64,000 bases of DNA from Shinella sp. SUS2 (GCF_001262505.1 NZ_KQ410725.1:124001-188000); one strand, 5' to 3'; positions 27,309 to 37,282 are shown, numbered from the stretch's first letter. Made by a program: numbers and translations. Notes: a model not told the origin generated them from the letters alone.

Positions 27309-29129
27309 TTATGCCGCGCGGCGCCGGTTGTCCGCCGCACCGGCTGCGTTCAGCCGGAAATTGCCGAGCAGGGTCTTCAGCTGCTCGCTTTCCTGGGTCA
27401 GCGTCTGGCCGGCCGCATTGGTTTCCTCCACCATGGCGGCGTTCTGCTGGGTCATCTGGTCCATCTGGTTGACCGCGGTGTTCACCTCGGCAAGGCCGGT
27501 CGCCTGCTCGCGTGCCGCGGTGGCGATGGAGGTCACCTGGTCGTTCACCTTGTTGACGAGCGCCTCGATCTCGTTCAGCGCATCGCCCGTCGAGCGCACC
27601 AGCGCCACGCCGGTGCCGACCTCCGTCGCCGAATTGCTGATCAGTCCCTTGATCTCCTTGGCCGCATTGGCCGAACGCTGGGCAAGCTCGCGCACCTCCT
27701 GCGCCACGACGGCAAAGCCGCGGCCGGCCTCCCCTGCCCGCGCCGCCTCGACGCCGGCATTGAGGGCAAGAAGGTTGGTCTGGAAGGCGATCTCGTCGAT
27801 GACGCCGATGATCTGGCTGATGCGACTGGAGGCGTCCTCGATGCGGCTCATCGCGGCGACCGCATCGCGCACGATCGTGCCGGAGCGGCCGGTCGACTGC
27901 CTGGTCTCGGCCACCATGCGGCTCGCCTCGGCGGCGCGGTCGGAGGCGTTGCGCACCGTCGCGGTGATCTCGTCGAGCGCGGCGGCGGTTTCCTCGAGCG
28001 AGGCTGCCTGCTGTTCCGTGCGGTGCGACAGGTTGTTGGCCGCTTCCGCGATGCCGCCGGCACTGCCGTGCACGATATCGGTGGAGCGGGCGATGGCGTT
28101 GATGACGCTGGACAACGCATCGACGGCGCGGTTGAAGTCGTCGCGCAACTTGGCGTATTCCGGCGCGATCGCCTGGATCGAGACCGTCAGGTCGCCGTTG
28201 GCAAGACGCTCCAGCGCCTGGCCGACGGTGTTCATGGCATCCATCTGTCCCTGGCTGACCGCCCGCTGGCGGCGCTCGCCCTCACTGCGCTCCTCGTCAA
28301 GGCGCCCCTGCTGCTCGCCCTCGCGAAGACGAAGCTGCGCACGCTCGGCGACCGACTGGCGCAGGATGGAAACGACCTTGGCCATCTCGCCGATCTCGTC
28401 CTTGCGGTCGGTTTCCGGCACGTCGCTGGACACATCCTCATCGGCAATCGCCTGCATCGAAGTCTTCAGACGCGAGACCGGGCCGGTCACGCTCTTCACG
28501 ATGCCGTAGGCGGCAAGGATGATGGCAAGGCCCCCGACGGCGAGGATGATCGCCGTTTCGATGGCGTTGCGGCGGAACATGGCGGCAAGGTCGTCCGCAT
28601 AGACGCCCGTGCCGACGATCCAGCCCCAGGGCGCAAAGCCGGCGACGTGTGAATATTTCAGCACCGGCTCCTCGAAGCCGGGCTTCGGCCACAGATAATC
28701 GACAAAATCCTGGCCGGTCGGGCTTGCCTTCACCGCCTTCACGAATTCGACGAAGATCTTCTTGCCGGTCGGGTCGGCCATGCCGGACTGGTCCGTGCCG
28801 TCAAGCGCCGGCTTGATCGGATGCATGACGATCACGGCGTTCATGTCGTTGATCCAGAAGTAGCCGCTGTCCTCGTAGCGCAGCGCCCGCACCGCGTCCT
28901 TCGCCCGTGTCTGCGCCTCTTCGCGCGTCAGCGTGCCGGCAGTTTCAAGTGCATGATAATACTCAAAGAGCGTCAGCATGCTCTGATCCATCGCCGCAAG
29001 CTTCGACTTGCGCTCGGCAACCATCGCGTCCTGAGAATGGTAAAGACTGTAGACAAGTGCTGCGGCGATGATGGTCAGGGCCAGACCGACGAGCAATGAC
29101 AGGCGTGTGGATATTCTGAAATTCTTCAT
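27309..29129 (-). CDS. Methyl-accepting chemotaxis protein with Cache sensor
   Basis: A 606-residue receptor. It has an N-terminal membrane helix (about 10-30), a periplasmic single-Cache-type domain (about 35-185, with RYEDSGYFWINDMNAVIVMH and WIVGTGVYADD), a second helix (about 190-212), HAMP (about 213-265) and a C-terminal signalling domain. The hairpin tip of the latter contains IIGVIDEIAFQTNLLALNA and GRGFAVVAQEVRELAQRSA. No C-terminal NWETF-type methylation tether is present. Such Cache domains bind small organic acids, but the ligand is not predictable. No che genes are nearby. Confidence 0.93.
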   Translation of the reverse strand: MKNFRISTRLSLLVGLALTIIAAALVYSLYHSQDAMVAERKSKLAAMDQSMLTLFEYYHALETAGTLTREEAQTRAKDAVRALRYEDSGYFWINDMNAVIVMHPIKPALDGTDQSGMADPTGKKIFVEFVKAVKASPTGQDFVDYLWPKPGFEEPVLKYSHVAGFAPWGWIVGTGVYADDLAAMFRRNAIETAIILAVGGLAIILAAYGIVKSVTGPVSRLKTSMQAIADEDVSSDVPETDRKDEIGEMAKVVSILRQSVAERAQLRLREGEQQGRLDEERSEGERRQRAVSQGQMDAMNTVGQALERLANGDLTVSIQAIAPEYAKLRDDFNRAVDALSSVINAIARSTDIVHGSAGGIAEAANNLSHRTEQQAASLEETAAALDEITATVRNASDRAAEASRMVAETRQSTGRSGTIVRDAVAAMSRIEDASSRISQIIGVIDEIAFQTNLLALNAGVEAARAGEAGRGFAVVAQEVRELAQRSANAAKEIKGLISNSATEVGTGVALVRSTGDALNEIEALVNKVNDQVTSIATAAREQATGLAEVNTAVNQMDQMTQQNAAMVEETNAAGQTLTQESEQLKTLLGNFRLNAAGAADNRRRAA

Positions 29130-29332
29130 CGGGTCTCCTCAACACGAACGGACGCGGTACTCCAACCTTTCCGAAGGTCCGGGAAACCCTTTAAAATCGC
29201 CTAAAATTGCAATCATCAATTTTTAGAGTTTGAAAATACTCGGAAATACCAAAAACCGGTTCGGCGCGCCGCAGACAAGCCCTCTTCCGCCGCTGCACGC
29301 ATTCCGCTAGACCGGTATCAGCCAAGGAGAGG

Positions 29333-29725
29333 ATGCGCATGACCAGCAACAGCACGCCGAACGGACAACTCACCCTTCGCACGCTCGCCATGCCGGGCGA
29401 TGCCAATGCCGCGGGCGATATTTTCGGCGGCTGGGTCATGGCGCAGATGGACCTTGCCTCCGGCATCCGCGCCGCCGAGCGCGCGCGCGGCCGCGTCGTC
29501 ACCGCCGCCGTCAAGGAGATGGCATTCGACCTGCCGGTGAAGATCGGCGACACGCTCAGCATCTATACGGACATCGTCCGCGTCGGCCGCACCTCGATCA
29601 CGCTCTCCGTCGAGGCCTGGGCACAGCGCTACCTCACCACCACGCTGGAAAAGGTCACGGGCGCCACCTTCGTCATGGTCGCGCTCGACAAGGACGGCCA
29701 CCCGACCCCCGTTCCGGTCGAATAG
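29333..29725 (+). CDS. Acyl-CoA thioesterase (hotdog fold, YciA type)
   Basis: A small hotdog-fold thioesterase of about 128-130 residues. The family motif is GDANAAGDIFGGWVMAQMDL at about 22-41, where the Asp is catalytic, followed by TAAVKEMAFDLPVKIGD. It hydrolyses acyl-CoA in the cytoplasm; chain specificity is unknown. AAGGAG at 29325-29330 favours the second ATG at 29339 slightly, and both are in frame. Confidence 0.88.
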   Translation: MRMTSNSTPNGQLTLRTLAMPGDANAAGDIFGGWVMAQMDLASGIRAAERARGRVVTAAVKEMAFDLPVKIGDTLSIYTDIVRVGRTSITLSVEAWAQRYLTTTLEKVTGATFVMVALDKDGHPTPVPVE

Positions 29726-29786
29726 CCGCCGGGAAGCCGTCCGCGATGCAACGGCCAGCCACCGCCTCGACCTGCCGGGCCAAAGG

Positions 29787-30959
29787 TCAGCCGCGCAGAT
29801 AGGCCGCTCGGCTGTCGAAACTCAATCCCGGAAACACCGCGGTCTCGAGGTCGCGCGCCGAAATGCCGAACTGCTGGCGCAGCATGGCGGCTGCCAGCTG
29901 GCGCAGGTCCGTGGTGGGTCTGAGGTCGCGCCCGTCGAGCAGGTCGCCTTCGGAAAGCGAAGGCCAGTCGCGATAAACCTTGCCGCCCGCCACTGCGCCG
30001 CCCGACAGGATCGCAAGACCGCCCGTGCCGTGGTCGGTGCCGTCAGAACCGTTCTCCCGCGCCGTCCGCCCGAATTCGGTGATGGCGAGAATCGCCGTCT
30101 TGCGCCAGACATCCGCCGGAAGGCTCGCCTTCAGGGTGGTGATCGCCGTCGCGAGGTCCTTGACCGGCCTCAGGAAGCTGCGCGCCTGGTTGAGATGGGT
30201 GTCCCAGCCGTTGATGGAGAAACTGGCGATCCGGTGGTCGGCTGCCAGCATGCCCGCCGTCAGCTTCGCGACCGAAGCGATGCCGGCCGCGCGCTTGCCT
30301 TCCGTGCCATGGATCGTGTCCGAGAGCATGTCGGTCGCCGTCGCCTCGCGCAGCGCGGCGGCAAAGAGCGGATCGTTGCGGTAGAGCCGGACAAAGAAGG
30401 CCTGCTCGTCCTCGGCAAGCGCGAGATCGGCCCGCGTCGACCAGACATCGACCGGATTGCCGCCCGTAAGGATCAGTTCGGCCGTGGTGGTGACATCAAT
30501 CGCCCGGCGATCGGCCGGGCGCGGAATGCTGGCGATCGCCCGGTTGAGCCAGCCGGTGCGCTCGTCGCGCACCGCCGCACCGCCGCTTTCCAGCATGTCC
30601 TGCCCGTCGAAATGGCTGCGGCCGTCGCGATAGGGCGTGGAGATGGCGTGTACGAAACCCAGTTCGCCCGCCTTCCAAAGCGGCATCAGGTCCGCCGCCG
30701 CGGGATGCAGGCCGAAGAAGCCGTCGAGATCGAGGAGCCCCTTGTCGGCACCAAGCGCCAGCTTCGGCCGCAGCACCTTCAGCGCCGGGTCGCCGTAGGG
30801 CTGCACCAGCGCAAGCCCGTCCATCGCCCCGCGCAGCACGATCGTCACCAGCCGGTTGTCGCCGGGCATGGCCGCAAAGCTGACGGGCGTGACGAGCGGC
30901 GCGGCTGCCAGGCAGCAGGCCCCGGACAGGAAGGCTCGACGGTTGAAGTCGCTGGCCAT
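29787..30959 (-). CDS. DUF1501 protein with Tat signal
   Basis: A 390-residue exported protein with a twin-arginine signal (NRRAFLSGACCLAAAPLV). The DUF1501 body includes VTIVLRGAMDGLALVQPYGD, TPYRDGRSHFDGQD and ILAITEFGRTARENGSDGTD. The fold is related to alkaline phosphatase/sulfatase-like proteins, but the function is not known. It starts eight bases after the DUF1800 stop and such pairs are always linked, so they likely act together in the periplasm. Confidence 0.85.
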   Translation of the reverse strand: MASDFNRRAFLSGACCLAAAPLVTPVSFAAMPGDNRLVTIVLRGAMDGLALVQPYGDPALKVLRPKLALGADKGLLDLDGFFGLHPAAADLMPLWKAGELGFVHAISTPYRDGRSHFDGQDMLESGGAAVRDERTGWLNRAIASIPRPADRRAIDVTTTAELILTGGNPVDVWSTRADLALAEDEQAFFVRLYRNDPLFAAALREATATDMLSDTIHGTEGKRAAGIASVAKLTAGMLAADHRIASFSINGWDTHLNQARSFLRPVKDLATAITTLKASLPADVWRKTAILAITEFGRTARENGSDGTDHGTGGLAILSGGAVAGGKVYRDWPSLSEGDLLDGRDLRPTTDLRQLAAAMLRQQFGISARDLETAVFPGLSFDSRAAYLRG

Positions 30960-30967
30960 GCCTTCTC

Positions 30968-32455
30968 CTAACGCCGGTTGAATTCGGGGGATGCCAGCAC
31001 CATTGCCAGCCCCACCGCACGGCTCGGCGCGCGCGCCACGGTCTCGATCGTGTCCGCCCGCGCCGCATCCGCCATCGTCGCCTCCAGGAAGGCGCGCGGA
31101 TCGGCCTTGTCGCCGAAGCGCGCCACCAGGCGCCGCGCCCAGGCGATGCGCTCGGTAAGCTGGCTGGCGGTGATCCAGGCCGAAAGCCCCTCTTCCCAGC
31201 CCGCCGGGCTCGGCGCCGACCAGATCGGCTGGCCGAGCCGGTCGATGATGCCGACGGAGAGCGGATTGGCCGTCAGCGCCGGCTTGCCCTCGGCGGTCAT
31301 CATCATCACGTCCGCAAGCGCCGCGACATCGGCCGCCGGACGGCCGCCACCCTTCTTCGCCCCGTCGCCTGGCGCAAGCGCTTCGGCCGGCACGTCCAGC
31401 GCACGCAGCGCGGCAACGACGAAATCGAACGGCTGGCGCGCCTTGCGGCCGCCGTCCTCCCAGCTTCGAGGATGGTCGAGCATCGCCCGGTAGACCGCAG
31501 GCAGCGCACCACCGCTGCGCTTCCACGCCGTCACCATGGCGTCCACCACCGGCTGCGGCGGGTCGTCGGCGATGAAATGCACGACGAGCTTGCGACAGAT
31601 GTGGCGACGGGTCTCCTTGCGCGCGGCAAGGTCGTCGAGCAGCGCATGGATATGCGTCATGTCCCGCCGCTTGCCGCCATACTCCCGCCCGAGAACCCGG
31701 TAGGTGCCGGGTTCGGCCGAGCGCGGGCGAAAGGCGGTCTCGTAGACCGGTGCGCGATACCAAAGCCCGGTCAGCACATAGGCCGCCGAACGCACGTCCT
31801 TCTGGCTGTAGCCGCTGCCGGCCCCCATCGTGTGCAGCTCGATGAGCTCGCGCGCGAGGTTCTCGTTGAGCCCCCGGCCGGACTTCAACCCCACCGGCGA
31901 GTTCGGCCCGACGGAGCGGGTCTGGTCGAGATAGGCGAGCATGGCGGGATGCAGTGCCGCCGCCTTCAGGAGATCGGCAAAGGAGCCTGCAAGATGCGGG
32001 CGGATGGCCTCCGCCTCGTGCAGCGGCGCCAGAAGCCGCATCGCGCCGCCCTTGCGCGCGTCGATGGCGAAATGATCGCACCAGAAGGCAACCAGCCGCT
32101 CGTAGAAGCCGTTCGGCGAAAGGACCGCCTGCCGCACCTTCAGGTGCCGGTCGCGCTGCAAGGTGTTGGCAAGCGCTATGGCATAGGGGTTGACGGTGCG
32201 CGTGCCGACGGTCATCAGCGTCTTCTTCTCGCGCGCCGCCTTGTAGGCCGCGTCGAGGTCGCGATAGGCGGCAAACCGCGCCCGGCGGCCGGCAATGCCC
32301 TCCGCCGGAAAAAGACAGGGGTCCCGGCCGCCGCGCTCCACCTGGCGCAGCAGCGCCGCGACGCTGTCAGGCGCAGCCTCCCCCGGCCTCCGGCCATAGC
32401 CGAAGCGCAGGGACGCCATGGTAGCGAAGCTTGTCGTCACGCGAACCTCATCCAT
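30968..32455 (-). CDS. DUF1800 family protein
   Basis: A 495-residue protein matching DUF1800. Its N-terminal region has LRFGYGRRPGEAAPD, a central part ARELIELHTMGAGSGYSQKD typical of the family, and a C-terminal half with RRHICRKLVVHFI. No clear signal peptide is visible. It is the upstream partner of the DUF1501 gene. Function is unknown; an extracellular or periplasmic assembly role is speculated for the pair. Confidence 0.85.
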   Translation of the reverse strand: MDEVRVTTSFATMASLRFGYGRRPGEAAPDSVAALLRQVERGGRDPCLFPAEGIAGRRARFAAYRDLDAAYKAAREKKTLMTVGTRTVNPYAIALANTLQRDRHLKVRQAVLSPNGFYERLVAFWCDHFAIDARKGGAMRLLAPLHEAEAIRPHLAGSFADLLKAAALHPAMLAYLDQTRSVGPNSPVGLKSGRGLNENLARELIELHTMGAGSGYSQKDVRSAAYVLTGLWYRAPVYETAFRPRSAEPGTYRVLGREYGGKRRDMTHIHALLDDLAARKETRRHICRKLVVHFIADDPPQPVVDAMVTAWKRSGGALPAVYRAMLDHPRSWEDGGRKARQPFDFVVAALRALDVPAEALAPGDGAKKGGGRPAADVAALADVMMMTAEGKPALTANPLSVGIIDRLGQPIWSAPSPAGWEEGLSAWITASQLTERIAWARRLVARFGDKADPRAFLEATMADAARADTIETVARAPSRAVGLAMVLASPEFNRR

Positions 32456-32501
32456 CGCCCGAAGGCTTACCCCCGATTGCGACTATTTTACGGGAAAAGG
32501 C

Positions 32502-32855
32502 CTATCCCTTGAAGACGAAGGCCGCACCGGCGGCGATCAGCATGAAGCCGATGGCATGGTTCCAGGTGAGGCTCTCCTTGAGCCAGAAAACCGAAAAACC
32601 GGCGAAGACGAGCAAGGTGATCACCTCCTGGATCGTCTTCAGCTGGGCCGCCGAGTAAACCTCGTGACCGATGCGGTTGGCCGGCACCGCCAGGCAATAT
32701 TCGAAGAAGGCGATGCCCCAGCTGGCAAGAATCGCGATGAAGAGCGGCGCCGACTTGAACTTGAGGTGCCCGTACCAGGCGAAGGTCATGAAGACGTTGG
32801 AGAGGCAGAGCAGCACGATCGGCCAGACGGCCGCGGGAGAGAGGCTGAAGGGCAT
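32502..32855 (-). CDS. DUF486 (DMT-like) membrane protein
   Basis: A 117-residue protein with four hydrophobic segments: PIVLLCLSNVFMTFAWYGHL, FIAILASWGIAFFEYCLAVP, the VITLLVFAGFSVFWLKE segment and a final AIGFMLIAAGAAFVFKG. This matches DUF486, a short relative of DMT transporters. Function is unknown. The start at 32855 has CAGGA upstream. Confidence 0.85.
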   Translation of the reverse strand: MPFSLSPAAVWPIVLLCLSNVFMTFAWYGHLKFKSAPLFIAILASWGIAFFEYCLAVPANRIGHEVYSAAQLKTIQEVITLLVFAGFSVFWLKESLTWNHAIGFMLIAAGAAFVFKG

Positions 32856-32983
32856 CACGAATCCTGATTCCTGAGGAGCTGCGACAAGGGAATAGCCCAC
32901 TTGCCTGCTCCGTCAAGACCGCTCCTGAAATCGCGCCCCTCGCCGCCGCGCACCGCCGGCCGATCGCGGGACACGCCTCCGCC

Positions 32984-33571
32984 TCACCCCCAGGCCTCGA
33001 CGAGATAGCGGCGCGGGTCTTCCTCCGCCTCGCCTGCCCTGCCCCAGGCGTCGAGCCTCGCCGCATAGTCCCGGCCCGCTGAAAACAGCGAGAGCTCGTC
33101 GCGCTTGTCCGCCCGGTAGACGAGAAAGGGCGGCTGCCAGGACAGGCCGCAGCGATGGGCGCTCGCCTCCAGCGGGCGCAGCAGTTCCGCCATGGTGAAC
33201 CGGTTGGCGCCGCCGGGCGCATAGGCCTCCGGCACATTGCCCGCCGTCGCCGCAACGAGCAGCGGTTTGCCCGCCAGCAGACGGCCCTCCGTCTCGTAGT
33301 GGACATAGACCATGCGGGTGAACACGGCGTCCTGCCAGGCCTTGAGAAGCGGCGGCGTGGAATACCAATGGATTGGGAATTGCAGCACGATGCGGTCGGC
33401 CGAAAGCAGCCGGTCCGCCTCCGCGCCGGCGTCAACCCCGCCGTCCGGATAGAGCGAATGCACATCGATGAGCTCGACCTCCGGCAGCCGCAGGGCAGCG
33501 GCGGCAAGCACGGCATTGGCGCGCGAGCGGGCGAGATCTGGGTGAAAGAGAAGGATCAGTGTCTTGCTCAT
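32984..33571 (-). CDS. NAD(P)H-dependent flavin oxidoreductase (flavodoxin-like fold)
   Basis: A 195-residue quinone-reductase-type protein with LILLFHPDLARSRANA at the start. It has QFPIHWYSTPPLLKAWQDAV at about 64-83 (FMN/substrate site) and ATAGNVPEAYAPGG. It resembles the KefF/MdaB/general-stress-protein-14 group. It probably reduces quinones or other electrophiles using FMN. It diverges from a LysR regulator across an 88-base gap, which suggests control by that regulator. Confidence 0.85.
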   Translation of the reverse strand: MSKTLILLFHPDLARSRANAVLAAAALRLPEVELIDVHSLYPDGGVDAGAEADRLLSADRIVLQFPIHWYSTPPLLKAWQDAVFTRMVYVHYETEGRLLAGKPLLVAATAGNVPEAYAPGGANRFTMAELLRPLEASAHRCGLSWQPPFLVYRADKRDELSLFSAGRDYAARLDAWGRAGEAEEDPRRYLVEAWG

Positions 33572-33659
33572 GGCGTCGTCTCCTGTGTTGACGCCATCAG
33601 GATGCCGCGAACAGTAAAATCACTCCAATGGATGATTTGTATACGGTATTATCTGTTTC

Positions 33660-34586
33660 ATGAATTTACGCTCGGTCGACCTCAACCTGCTCGTCGTGCT
33701 CGACGCCCTGCTCGACGAGGCGCATGTCTCGCGCGCCGCCGTCAAGCTGAACCTGTCCCAGCCGGCGACGTCGAGCGCGCTCGACCGCTGCCGCCACCTC
33801 TTCGGCGATCCGCTTCTGGAGCGCGGCAAGGGCGGCATGCGCCTGACGCCGCGGGCGGAGGCGCTGCGCGACCCGCTGAAGACCCTTCTCGCCGGCATCG
33901 CCGCCGTCGTCGATGCGCCGGAGGAACCGCTGGCAGACATCCGCCAGACGGTGCGCATCGTCACGGCAGACCATCCGGGCATCCTGATCGCCGGTCCGCT
34001 GCACCGGGCGCTCGCCGGCCCCGCCCCCGGCATCGACATCGTCATCCAGCCCTGGCACGGCGCGCCGGCGGCGCTCGAATCCCTGGCGCGCGGGGCGAGC
34101 GACATCGCGGTCTCGGTCTTCCCGAGCGTCGATGCGGCCGCCTTCCATTGCGAGACGGTGCTGGAGGAACATTATGTCGTGGCGATGCGCCGGGACCATC
34201 CCGCCGCGGCCGGCTTTTCGCTCGACCGCTGGCTCGCCTATCCGCACATCCTGGTGTCCGGTCGCGGCGACACGCGCAGCGGTTTCGACGACCAGCTGTC
34301 CGCCCTCGGCCGGAGCCGGCGCGTCGGCATCGTCGTGCCGAGCTTCCTGATGGTGCCGCCGCTGCTGGAGGAAGGCGATCTCATCGCCATGATGCCGAGC
34401 CACTGCCTGCCGGCGGACGCGGCGGCGCGCTTCCACATCGCCCGGCCGCCGATCCCCGTTCCCGGCTTTCCGCTGCACATCGCCTGGCATCGCCGCCGCG
34501 ACAAGGATCGCGCCGTCCGGCATGTCGCGGGCGTGCTGCGCGCGCTGCTGGCCGGCGCCGAAGCGCCCGCCTTCACCCCTGCATGA
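33660..34586 (+). CDS. LysR family transcriptional regulator (NodD-like N-terminus)
   Basis: A 308-residue LysR regulator with an N-terminal helix-turn-helix (LNLLVVLDALLDEAHVSRAA, then LNLSQPATSSALDRCRHLFG, about 8-50) and a substrate-binding-like effector domain (about 90-300). The NLRSVDLNLL start is typical of NodD and SyrM-like members. It is divergent from the flavin oxidoreductase gene; an AT-rich GTATACGGTAT palindrome lies about ten bases before its start. Its 3' end overlaps the convergent response-regulator gene by 14 bases. Confidence 0.88.
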   Translation: MNLRSVDLNLLVVLDALLDEAHVSRAAVKLNLSQPATSSALDRCRHLFGDPLLERGKGGMRLTPRAEALRDPLKTLLAGIAAVVDAPEEPLADIRQTVRIVTADHPGILIAGPLHRALAGPAPGIDIVIQPWHGAPAALESLARGASDIAVSVFPSVDAAAFHCETVLEEHYVVAMRRDHPAAAGFSLDRWLAYPHILVSGRGDTRSGFDDQLSALGRSRRVGIVVPSFLMVPPLLEEGDLIAMMPSHCLPADAAARFHIARPPIPVPGFPLHIAWHRRRDKDRAVRHVAGVLRALLAGAEAPAFTPA

Positions 34587-35349
34587 GCCCGTCCCGCACC
34601 GCCCGCAGATAGGTCCGGCCGACCTTGATCTCGGTCTCGTCGCGCAGCACGACATGCAGCACGTTCAGCGGCCCGCGCTTCACCCGCGCCACCTGGTCGC
34701 GCCGCACGATCGCGCTGCGGCTGATGCGCAGGAAATCCTCCGTCGGCAAGCGCCGCTCCAGCGCCGAAAGGCTCTCGTTGTAGAGGAAACTGCCCTGGTC
34801 GGCGTGCAGCTGCACATAGTCGCCGTCCGCCTGGAAACGCGTCACCCTTTCGGCCGGAATGCGGATCGTCTCCCGGCGCGATTTCACCCAGAACTGCGTC
34901 GGCCGCGTCGCCTGATCGCGCAGCGCCTTGCGCAAAGCCGCGACAGTCTCGCGCAGCTCCACCACCGTGTCCCGGTTCTCGCGGGCAAGGATCATCTCGC
35001 GCGCCCGGTCGAGCGCCTGTCGCAGCCGCTCCGGCGTCACCGGTTTCGTCAGGTAGTCCACCGCGTTGCATTCGAAGGCACGGATGGCGTGGTGGTCGAA
35101 TGCGGTGACGAAGATCGGCAGAGGGGCATGCGTACCGGCCTGTTCGAGCACATCGAACCCGCTGCCGCCAGGCATCTGGATATCAAGCAGCAACACGGAG
35201 GGCGTCAGGGCGGCGATCTGTTCAAGCGCCTGCGGCACGTCGCCGGCCTCGCCGGCAACGCTCACCCCCTCGATGGTGGCGAGCATGCGAACCATGCGAC
35301 GCCGGGCGATCGGTTCGTCATCGATGATAAGGACGGAAATTTCGGTCAT
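34573..35349 (-). CDS. LytTR-type response regulator
   Basis: A 258-residue response regulator. The receiver domain holds the phospho-acceptor in SVLLLDIQMPGGSG (Asp56), with DDEP at the N-terminus and the Lys in YLTKPV. The C-terminal LytTR DNA-binding domain (about 150-255) includes VTRFQADGDYVQLHADQG and FLRISRSAIVRRDQV. It starts four bases after the upstream sensor kinase stop, so the pair is an operon. Confidence 0.92.
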   Translation of the reverse strand: MTEISVLIIDDEPIARRRMVRMLATIEGVSVAGEAGDVPQALEQIAALTPSVLLLDIQMPGGSGFDVLEQAGTHAPLPIFVTAFDHHAIRAFECNAVDYLTKPVTPERLRQALDRAREMILARENRDTVVELRETVAALRKALRDQATRPTQFWVKSRRETIRIPAERVTRFQADGDYVQLHADQGSFLYNESLSALERRLPTEDFLRISRSAIVRRDQVARVKRGPLNVLHVVLRDETEIKVGRTYLRAVRDGLMQG

Positions 35350-35353
35350 GCGT

Positions 35354-36445
35354 TCATGCGGTCCTGATAGGCATGGTCAGGGTCACCCGGAATCGGCCAT
35401 CGCTGGTCCGGCCGTAGTGAAACCCACTTGCGTCGGGAAAGCGCCGTGACAGGCGCTCGCCGACATTTCTGAGGCCGATGCCGAAACTCGCCCCGCCGGG
35501 CTGCTGGTCGGCAAGCGCCATGTCGTTCTCGACGAAGAGCCACAGGCGGCCCGCCTCCTGCCTGGCACGGATGGCAATGGTCACACCCCCTGTCTTGCGG
35601 CAGGCGCCGTGCTTGACGGCATTTTCCACGAGCGGCTGGAGGATAAGGCTCGGCACCGGAACCTTGCGCAGCTCCTCCGGCAGGTCGATCTCCACCGCCA
35701 TACGGTCAGAAAAGCGGCGCTGCTCGATGGTGAGGTAACCGGCTTGCAAGGCGACCTCCTCCTCCAGCAACAGGTCCTGCAGCGGATCGAGCGCCAGCGT
35801 CGTGCGCAGATAGGCCGAGAGGGAGAAAACCATGTCGCGTGCGTCGTCGCGCTCGCCTTCCTCGATCAGCCCGGCCATGGAATTGAGCGTGTTGAACAGG
35901 AAATGCGGGTTGAGCTGGTAGCGCAGCGCCCGCATCTGCGCCGCCATGGCCTCCTCGCGCATCTGCGCCAGCCGCCGCTCGCGGTCGCGCAGGTCGAAGC
36001 TGTAGGACAGGGCGAGGAACAGGCAGCTCCAGCCGAAATAGAGCGACGTCCCGTAGATCACGTTGTAGGCGATGCTCGTCATGTCCCACACCGGCGCCTC
36101 GGGATAGACGCAGATCGTGTAGATCGCATAGTCGATGCCGCAATAGAGCACACCGCCGACGAGCGACAGCACGAAGCACAGCACGGCCTTGACCGGCAGC
36201 GCCAGCGCCTTCAGCCGGATCAGCACCATCGTCAGGACCACAGCCAGCAGAGCGGCGCCCGACAGGAGGAAGAGCTTGCCGATCGCCGATTCGATCGGGT
36301 CCGTGCCCGCCAGCCCCCACAACAGGCTGGAGCTCAGAAAAACGGCAACGAGATACAGCCCGCCGAAGCGCAACGTTGCCCGTTGCAGCTGCGATTCGCT
36401 CTGGTCGGCGTGAAAAACAAATGGCAGACTCGATACCGTGCTCAT
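35354..36445 (-). CDS. LytS-type sensor histidine kinase (His_kinase/HATPase)
   Basis: A 363-residue kinase with four predicted membrane helices (about 26-145), followed by the His_kinase signature ALRYQLNPHFLFNTLNSMAG (His181) and a HATPase domain with LQPLVENAVKHG and FGIGLRNVGERLSRRFP. It partners the LytTR regulator downstream. It lacks a defined sensor domain, so the signal is probably membrane-borne. The start at 36445 is chosen because earlier residues do not look like a protein. Confidence 0.9.
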   Translation of the reverse strand: MSTVSSLPFVFHADQSESQLQRATLRFGGLYLVAVFLSSSLLWGLAGTDPIESAIGKLFLLSGAALLAVVLTMVLIRLKALALPVKAVLCFVLSLVGGVLYCGIDYAIYTICVYPEAPVWDMTSIAYNVIYGTSLYFGWSCLFLALSYSFDLRDRERRLAQMREEAMAAQMRALRYQLNPHFLFNTLNSMAGLIEEGERDDARDMVFSLSAYLRTTLALDPLQDLLLEEEVALQAGYLTIEQRRFSDRMAVEIDLPEELRKVPVPSLILQPLVENAVKHGACRKTGGVTIAIRARQEAGRLWLFVENDMALADQQPGGASFGIGLRNVGERLSRRFPDASGFHYGRTSDGRFRVTLTMPIRTA

Positions 36446-36649
36446 TTCGCGAATAATCGTTTTTTCCCGGAAAACTGTCGAGTGCCGTTCACCGACGAAA
36501 ATCAACCGTTCGTCGAAAGTGCGACCGTTCGGCTGTCGCTTTGCGCCCCTTCGCCGCCCCCGCGCTTCACAAGCCGGCCCGCTCCCGACCATTCATGCGC
36601 ACCGGTTGGCTGAAAGGCCGCCGATGTTTCATGATTCCGGAGATATTCT

Positions 36650-37282
36650 ATGGCTACCCTCAAAGGTGACAACAAGAACAACTTCCTGATGGCGGACCCG
36701 ATGAACGGTGATTCCGTCTACAAGATCTATGGCTACGGCGGCAACGACCGGATTTTTGGCCATTCCAGTGCCCACAACAAGATCTACGGCGGTGATGGCA
36801 ACGACATCATCTACGGCGGCGACTACAAGAACACGATCGAGGGCGGCAAGGGCAACGACCAGATCCATGGCGGCGACGGCCGCGACGTCATCATCGGCGG
36901 CGCCGGTGTCGACAAGCTGTGGGGCGGCGACGGCGGGGACCGCTTCGTCTTCAAGAGCATCTCTGAGATCGGCAAGGCCGAAGGCCGCCGCGACGTGATC
37001 GAGCAGTTCAAGTCCAACACCTTCGACGGCCGCGACAAGATCGACTTGTCCGCCATCGACGCCATCGCCGGCACCAAGAAGAACGATGCCTTCACCTGGG
37101 TTGCCAAGGAAGGCGCTGCCTTCAGCGGCAAGAAGGGCGAACTGACCTGGACCGAGACCCAGCTCAACAACGGCCACTACACCAAGCTCGTCCTCGGCGA
37201 CGTCAACGGCGACAAGAAGGCCGACTTCATCCTGGAAGTCGATTCCTTCAGCGACCTTTACAAGGGTGACTTCATCCTCTGA
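36650..37282 (+). CDS. RTX-type calcium-binding protein
   Basis: A 210-residue acidic protein with glycine-rich nonapeptide repeats (GGDGNDIIY, GGKGNDQIH, GGDGRDVII, GGAGVDKLW, GGDGGDRFV; about 28-92) that bind calcium in a beta-roll. A C-terminal domain follows (DVIEQFKSNTFDGRDKIDLS and beyond). The RTX design predicts export by a type I secretion system using an uncleaved C-terminal signal. No hlyBD-type genes lie nearby. It ends before a strong terminator. Confidence 0.88.
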   Translation: MATLKGDNKNNFLMADPMNGDSVYKIYGYGGNDRIFGHSSAHNKIYGGDGNDIIYGGDYKNTIEGGKGNDQIHGGDGRDVIIGGAGVDKLWGGDGGDRFVFKSISEIGKAEGRRDVIEQFKSNTFDGRDKIDLSAIDAIAGTKKNDAFTWVAKEGAAFSGKKGELTWTETQLNNGHYTKLVLGDVNGDKKADFILEVDSFSDLYKGDFIL